This document shows positions 53,501 to 62,500 of a stretch of DNA of 64,000 nt, piece after piece. The notes under the pieces are model-generated. The model was not told where the DNA came from, ran no database searches, and worked only from the letters and a program-made list of their open reading frames with translations. Made by a program: the position numbers and the translations under genes. The DNA is from Owenia fusiformis (taxonomy: Eukaryota > Annelida > Polychaeta > Sabellida > Oweniidae): contig CAIIXF020000011.1 of assembly GCA_903813345.2 (NCBI GenBank), positions 36,490,166-36,554,165 on the forward strand, written 5' to 3'. Each line of letters begins with the position of its first letter. Position 1 is the first letter of the stretch.

Positions 53501-56500
53501 GGCCAGTGAATGAACACGAGTTGTATTTGAATGTATATATTTGAAGGGGTGTTATATAATGGGAGCTATCCTCTACTTTACGCCAATTTTACCTAGTTTA
53601 TCATGTGAACGTTTCTATATATAGGGGGTGTCATAAAGTGGGAACAACAGGTTAGGATAAGACATATGTGTACAAGAAAGTGGTTGAAGGTAAACAAGTC
53701 AGCTGTGACATTAACAGAGAGTCACGATGATCCGTCCACTGTCTTCAAACTACATCCTGTCATAAAGGTAAGCTGTTCTCAAATGCATATTATCTCATTT
53801 ATTATCATGTTCAGGTTCTTTTTATTGGGACTCTAAATTACTAGAAAAAGCTATGTAATGTTTTGGGTGATATCAAAATACAGAGGTAGCCTTATTGGGT
53901 GCTATTCATGCATCCTGGCTTTTCTTTTCTCATTTCGTTCAGTGTGTCATGCGATGATTTTTGATCGATGCAATTCCCACCAGTGTATTACTTTGCTAAC
54001 CTCTAAAGATATTTAACAACTGATGTCGACAGTCCTCGGCTTCGGTAACAAATACAAGGAAGAGCTTTTAACGATGCTATTAATTAAGGTAATGGTTTGA
54101 TGCTTTTAACTATTTCAGGAGGGCGACGAGATCATGTACGAGACATACTGCAGAATAGAGCACGCTGTCACCGGGACGTGGCTTCATGCCTTACATGGTA
54201 GATTCGATTTTACTGAAAACTGAAATTATTTCCGATATCGAATAAAATACAGGGTGTCAAATAAATATGTTCTCCCCCTTACTTTAATGAAAAGATAATA
54301 TCCCAAATGTTATAGGCCAAATTAAACTTGTTCAGGTATTGGAGTACCCCAAAAAAGTCTAAATAGTGAATTAAACTATACAAAAGTAATACCTGTCGCA
54401 AAATGAGAAATTTGATTATACAATTTGCTTCATTTGATAACATTCTTGGTCGTAACAAATTCACATGTACTGAATATTTAGAATTCAGTATAGTCAGTTG
54501 TTATACCCTCGTTGTTCCTGATGATTCAGTTATTGACAGGGTCCGATGGGACTATGCATGCCAGAAAAAACTATTATTAAAATAGCTTGCAAATGAAATA
54601 TGAAAAATGGCATTGTTTGTCCAAAAATGGTGGGAAAGGAATTTTGAAACACCGGATTAAAGTCAAATCATGTCCCGCGTATTTGAACAACAGAACCCAT
54701 ACTGTATTGTATTGATTTGCAGTGAAACCTAAAATGGTCTTCAAAAGGAGAAGCTGTAATTTAAATCAATAGAAATTGAACTGCTTCTTGACAGTGAGCG
54801 CACAAACATTATAAGCATGCATGAAGGCTCTCAACACAACAGCTATAAAGATCATGAAATGTTGATTTTTTGGGGAATGACCCCAAGCTCAATGGAGCCA
54901 GGCATTGGAAGACTGTTCTAGGAGATCAGGTAGATGTCCTACTAGAAAGAGAACTCGAATAAACTCATTATTCCAAAGAAATCCTCCCGAAATGTATTGA
55001 GAAGACTCTTTCATGCTCGACAAATACAATAGAACTGTTGAAATATTCTGAAAACAAATACTGCAGGATTTGCCGTCATAAATGCGGTAGATGATGGTCC
55101 AAAAAATTATTTACAACTGCATACTCTCAAAGAAAACATATTTAAACTTGTAAAAACAATTAAAAATAATATATTTATTTGACACCCTGTAGAAAATGCA
55201 AAATTAGCGATATATGTTATTTGTTATGCACAATGACCAAATGCCGATTTGCAATTTGCCGTTAGACCACTTATCTAAATATGTGCAAAATCTTCATTTC
55301 TAATTTCTAGATGAATATGGACGCACTCAGGTCTTTGATGACAATGACACTTCGATGGCTGGTTTAAAGTGGACCCACGCCCCATTGAAGAAGGTGAATA
55401 TGATAGTCTAGTGATCCAATAAATTAACAGCATTTCGCTATACTTTTGTAATTTGACACATGATAGAAGAAACAACTATTTTTATACTAAGGAATGGATG
55501 TTATTTTGTTTATTCCAGTCAGTCAACCGGCTGTTCCATCCACTTTTTCAGGTTTTATCATGTTTGACAGTCAAGTGACTTTTCCATCCACTTTTTCAAG
55601 TTTTATCATGTTTGACAGTCAAGTGACTTTTCCATCCACTATTTCAAGTTTTATCATGTTTGACAGTCAAGTGACTTTTCCATCCACTTTTTCAAGTTTT
55701 ATCATGTTTGACAGTCAAGTGACTTTTCCATCCACTATTTCTAGTTTTATCATGTTTGACAGTCAAGTGACTTTTCCATCCACTTTTTCAAGTTTCATCA
55801 TGTTTGACAGTCAAGTGACTTTTCCATCCACTTTTTCAAGTTTTATCATGTTTGACAGTCAAGTGACTTTTCCATCCACTATTTCAAGTTTTATCATGTT
55901 TGACAGTCAAGTGACTTTTCCATCCACTATTTCAAGTTTTATCATGTTTGACAGTCAAGTGACTTTTCCATCCACTTTTTCAAGTTTTATCATGTTTGAC
56001 AGTCAAGTGACTTTCCAATCCACTATTTCAAGTTTTATCATGTTTGACAGTCAAGTGACTTTTCCATCCACTTTTTCAAGTTTTATCATGTTTGACAGTC
56101 AAGTGACTTTCCAATCCACTATTTCAAGTTTTATCATGTTTGACAGTCAAGTGACTTTTCCATCCACTTTTTCAAGTTTTATCATGTTTGACAGTCAAGT
56201 GACTTTTCCATCCACTTTTTCAAGTTTTATCATGTTTGACAGTCAAGTGACTTTTCCATCCACTTTTTCAAGTTTTATCATGTTTGACAGTCAAGTGACT
56301 TTTCCATCCACTTTTTCAAGTTTTATCATGTTTGACAGTCAAGTGACTTTCCAATCCACTATTTCAAGTTTTATCATGCTTGACAGTCAAGTGACTTTTC
56401 CATCCACTTTTTCAAGTTTTATCATGTTTGATAGTCAAGTGACTTTTCCATCCACTTTTTCAAGTTTTATCATGTTTGACAGTCAAGTGACTTTTCCATC

Positions 56501-59500
56501 CACTTTTTCAAGTTTTATCATGTTTGACAGTCAAGTGACTTTTCCATCCACTATTTCTAGTTTTATCATGTTTGGCAGTCAAGTGACTTTTCCATCCACT
56601 TTTTCAAGTTTCATCATGTTTGACAGTCAAGTGACTTTTCCATCCACTTTTTCAAGTTTTATCATGTTTGACAGTCAAGTGACTTTTCCATCCACTATTT
56701 CAAGTTTTATCATGTTTGACAGTCAAGTGACTTTTCCATCCACTATTTCAAGTTTTATCATGTTTGACAGTCAAGTGACTTTTCCATCCACTTTTTCAAG
56801 TTTTATCATGTTTGACAGTCAAGTGACTTTCCAATCCACTATTTCAAGCTTTATCATGTTTGACAGTCAAGTGACTTTTCCATCCACTTTTTCAAGTTTT
56901 ATCATGTTTGACAGTCAAGTGACTTTCCAATCCACTATTTCAAGTTTTATCATGTTTGACAGTCAAGTGACCTTTCCCTCCACTTTTTCAAGTTTTATCA
57001 TGTTTGACAGTACAGTGACTTTTCCATCCACTATTTCAAGTTTTATCATGTTTGACAGTCAAGTGACTTTTCCATCCACTATTTCTAGTTTTATCATGTT
57101 TGACAGTCAAGTGACTTTTCCATCCACTGTTTCTAGTTTTATCATGTTTGACAGTCAAGTGACTTTTCCATCCACTTTTTCTAGTTTTATCATGTTTGAC
57201 AGTCAAGTGACTTTTCCATCCACTATTTCAAGTTTTATCATGTTTGACAGTCAAGTGACTTTTCCATCCACTATTTCAAGGTTTATCATGTTTGACAGTC
57301 AAGTGACTTTTCCATCCACTATTTCAAGTTTTATCATGCTTGACAGTCAAGTGACTTTTTCATCCACCTTTTCCAGTTATGTTATCTTGAACAGTCAAGT
57401 TACCATTACGTCCACTTTTCCATTTATATTAACTTAAGCACTTAAGTGACCATGTCATACACTATTTTCAGTTGACCCTTAGCGAGGAGATGCAGTATGA
57501 TGATGCGTTTACAATACAATACGTAGAGCAGGATCTCGTGGAAATATTCAACTTCATGGCTGGCATGGTGCCTTTTATACAAAAACTCATAAAAGACGTG
57601 AGTAATATCTTCTCTCAGCTTTCTTTATGGAAATTTAAATATAGTCATTTTTATCACTTTTCTACATGAACTTAAAACATGTGAGTTATATATATTCTAT
57701 CAATTTGCGATTGCCTTCTATACTTAAACTCATCGAGTCATCAACTTACTTTTTGTGCAGAAACTTACAAAACAGGATTCACATCGCTTGGCCTTTCAAA
57801 CAAAACCTATAAAATGCTAGTATACAAAACACCCCTGGCAAGTGCTCTTATCCATGGCACTAATCCCTGTGGATTTCTAATGAATGACTCATTCCGTGGT
57901 AACACATGGCCTTGGATTAAATGTCTTTTACTGGTGAAAAAGGTTATTACGAATCGCACAGATCTATTCAGTTCGTTTACAACTAAAATACGGTACCAGA
58001 CAAGTTAAATTGGTTGCAGTAATCGAGGCTTCAAAACGTTTTGACAATATTTCCATTTTCTACGTTTTGGCGAATGTAAACCTAGGGGTTACTTCGCTAA
58101 GACTTTTTAATATCACGCGCCGATCTGAAACGATCATATATCATATTCCCTAGTAATGTAAACAAACCCAGTTCATCGGAATAGATCACTTACAAGGGGT
58201 GTTATAGGAATCGCAATTAGACGATAGATTGTTCATTTTCCCATATTTGTTGTTTTTATTTAATTGTTCTCAGATGAAGGACAGAAAGAACCAGGTAAAT
58301 ATTAGCACTCGTGAAGCACGAAATATCCGAATTTGAATCAATAAGTGTTTTATGAATGACAAAGTATTAAGGAGCTCGTAATTTACAATCACAATCAATA
58401 GCACTTTGACTATTAATTTTTCCTGTAAAGCATTTATGTAATATTTTTTGTTTATATAACACTTTTCAGAAATACTGAAATATCATTGATTTCATAAATA
58501 GAAACAGAATAAAAAACACGTTCTTTGATGGGCATAATGCATTTCTTAAATCCATTCATTTGAATTGAAAAAGAAACATAGCCGAAAATCGAGAAGAGAC
58601 GTAAGCATTTAAATAAAAATAATGACTGTATGCTCACTATTAGAGGTTCATTATAAATTTTTATATCTTAGAATTGAAATGCATATATATGATCAGTCTA
58701 TTGACTATTTAGAGGTGATTCTATTGAAGTTACCATTAGCTTTCATTACAGTAATAGAGTCCATTTTGAATTTTCTCTTTTTACTTAATGCATGTTTACG
58801 TCGGCCAAAATGCTCAGGTACTATAAAACCTTATAAATGCGTCAGTTATAATGACACAGCTTTTAGTATAAGCTTTCAGCCTACTCCTTTCGTGTTCTGG
58901 TGATGTACATTTTATATTTGTAGCGATAAGATTGAGATCAGTAAGATCTCATCAACCTAATGCTAGTATCGTCCCCATCACAATTTATTTTTTATTTTTT
59001 TATTATTAGTTTATTGCAATCACTTTGATATAGTTAAACTAGTGCAGGAGTTACAAATTTACAACACATGTGTACAAGCACAATTCTAAAGCAGAGCTAA
59101 AAACATTTGCAACATAAGACATAAAAACAAAACTAAAACATTTGTAATACAAAATATAACCTTGTTCTTGACCCAAGATAGCATAGGCCGCATCCCCAAG
59201 CACCCATTCTAAACCATTATTGGGAATACATGTCTTAAAATAATTATAAATGTGTGGTAGCCTATTCTCAATACTGTTATAAAATATATACTTCCTCTTC
59301 AAAAATTGGGCGAGTAAAAAATCGATGTTTACAGCTCATATTACAAAAAGAACACATTCCATCACTTATACCCCATCTCTCAAAACCAATGGTCAGACCA
59401 AAGCATCCTGATCTGGCCTTGGATTTAAGTTTTTGAGCATAGAAGTCAAAATCAGTTTTAGGTATTTTTTCCATAAGTGTGTTTCTTTTAATATAATATT

Positions 59501-62500
59501 ACTATATACTGTAAGTGACTATTTCTGGTTTATCGATTCAAAAAATGTATTGCGTAACAGATCATTAGATAATTTAATATATTCAAGATGCTTTAGTTTC
59601 ATGGTGATATAAATGTCTTAATTCAAATCATAATATACGGTTCATTCAAGTAAAAGTGGAGTTATCGTACTTCAGATTGATCTCAGCTGCGCCCCATTGC
59701 TTTGCTCCTATGTCTGATTTTGTAGTGATTATTTGCACATTATTTATACATGTATGTTGTCGTTTCAGTGTATCTTGTCTAGTTTAATTGGCCCCTTATA
59801 CGTTTGGCAAAACATTAAACCGGTGCATCCCAATTGTTTGATTATTGCTACTGATTTACATGTACTATACACGTTCGAACAAAATAGATAAACTTTAAAA
59901 TTGACAATCGTGACTATTCCTGAATAAATGGTAAAAATCACTATTAGGTACCTATCTATTGATTCATTCAATCATCCCACCGGATGATATTTGAGGGGGA
60001 TAAAGAGAAGCCGTACGTCAATTCGCTCGTCTGTCTGACCGGGTGATATTGAAGGTATAATTTTCATGTTCAAAATATGAGTGGCTTGATAAAATTTGTT
60101 TATGATTTGCTACCCCGGAAGGTTTTATTTTCAAGTTAATGTATTTGTAAAAATACATTTATCTACTAATATTCAGTTTACGTTGTAGAAAAAAGAAAAA
60201 GGAGTTCACCTCAATTCGAAAACAACTCATGAGATCGCTACTGCACTGAACGAAACTAAGAAATTCATGATCGTTAATAGTGTCCCTTCTAAACAAAGAC
60301 AGAAGTTGCTAAGGAATCTTAGAGTAAGTATAAAATATACGAGTATTTAGTATGGTAGCATATGTAGTGTACTAGAAATGGAGACTTACAGAAAATGTTC
60401 CTTGAATTAATTATTGAAAGCTTCTCAGCTAAATAACCGAATGAGTAGGAGGAACATGTTTAGTTTTTTCTTAAATAGTGATCTTGAAATGTTGTCTAGA
60501 TATTTATTAATATAAATATTAATTATTTCAGATCGTGGAGCTATTGGTGAAACTGCTTCAAATCCCATATAGACACAGCCCTGATCAAACGTAAGCGAAC
60601 TTTGTTATTATTTATCATGAGATATTTCATACAATATTAGTATTTGTTTTTCCAATGTTATATGAAATGCAAAGGAGCACGTAGGTTATCGCAAACAATT
60701 TCAAACGATTCTAACTTGAATTATGAATATTTTTTGATCATGAACATGGGTGTATCCTTTAGATCCATTCATTATCTTCAAGAAAAGTATATATAATGAT
60801 AATTTAGTTAATCAGACCTAAGTGATATTGAAGGGGCAATGGACCAATCAACATACTTTTTCAAAAATGTTGACCTAATTTTCACCAAAAATGCAACCTA
60901 TTATTATATTGTTGAATGCACAATTAGAATGTACTTTGAGACATGTTCGATTTCCTAAAAGGAAAATTTGATTGCTCCAGGGACTTAAAAGATATTCAAT
61001 TTGGATGACCAAAATGAACTGAAACCAATGGATAGCATGAGATTTTTCAATGGAGAAATAACATGGGGAACACTTATCTTAATGCAATTAAGTTTTTCTT
61101 TCAAGAACTATTTGATACATCAAAATAAAGAATAGTAATGCATTAAACATTGTAAAAAATGATTGCATTTTTGGTGAAAATGGGGTCAACATCTTCAAAA
61201 TGGGGTCAAAAAGTATGTTGATGGATTAATTCCTAGTTAAATATCTCCGAGTTTGTTTGAATTTCTTATTACTGTGCATAATTTTCTTTGAGATAATGAA
61301 TTGATCTAAAAGATAAACTTGTCTTCATTGTCAGAAAATAGTCATAATCCAAGATATAACCTTCTGAAATTGTTTGCGATAACCCACGTGCTCCTTTCTA
61401 TCTTGTATATGCGTTAACTCAGTTACTTTGAGTTTACTTTGTAAGTCAGTCGTAATGATGTCTATGTACTGTATATATTTATATATATTGCACTCTATAT
61501 AATTGGATTGGATTTGGATTAATTGTCTGATGGTTGTTGAAGGCTGATCTAAGGTCAATGAATAGTTGAGCTGTAGTTTGTTGAATTGTAACGAGTTGCA
61601 TCACAACACCAATGGACATTCTGAAGTCAATGCAAGGATGTAAGGTCCACCATTGCATAATGGAACACATCAACATTATCACAACCCAAGTAAACAACAC
61701 CAATGGACATTATTACCACCTTGCCGGGCCAGTTCTAGGGGTTTTAGTGCTAGTTTAGAAGGCGTTCATTTTACTATATCGACCTGAGAAATGTGTGACG
61801 TCATAGTGGTAGTCCATATGGACCGGTCTAGAATATATTCTGGACCGGCAAATTTTACCCGGGAAATTAGATATCGTTCAGTGCGTGAGATTTTCTTGCT
61901 ATTTCAGCCCTGGTCGTTAACGGTGGTAATAATACTAATAACGTCATTTCTGCGAGTAATATAGTAAAATATTGGACCTTGGGCCTTCGGCCCTCGGTCC
62001 AATATTTCACTATATTGCCCTTAGAAATGACATTATTGTACTATTCTGAAGTCAATACAAATGTAAGGTCCACCATTGCATAACGGAACACATCAACATT
62101 ATCACAACCCAAGTAAACAACACCAATGGACATTCTGAAGTCAATACAAATGTAAGGTCCACCATTGCATAACGGAACACGTCAACATTATCACAACCCA
62201 ATTCAAACATGACCGTGCTCTATTCGAATTTCTCAACCAATCAGAATGCAGCATACCCAATATAGAACGTTCTCTAATTCTCCATAGATGCACGACCATG
62301 CTCTATTCAATCTGCAATTTGCATTGTTTTGAGTGACGTCACATCTCAGCTGCACATCTGGGGCTCTGTCCGCGGATAGCTGTTCTTTTTACTCCCTCCG
62401 AATATTGTAACTATTTAACTATGGCTGACTTCAAGTTATACACCGTATAAAATCTAAAACGGGGAAGAACAGCCCAAACAAATTCTAAAATTTTTCCGGC

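Noticed and set aside
54250-55189. Active mariner transposase
   Set aside because: Element is only 940 bp and every candidate frame is interrupted.
55494-57437. 647-residue open frame as a gene
   Set aside because: It is a 48-bp tandem array with no start context or domain, lying in an intron and derived from the next acceptor.
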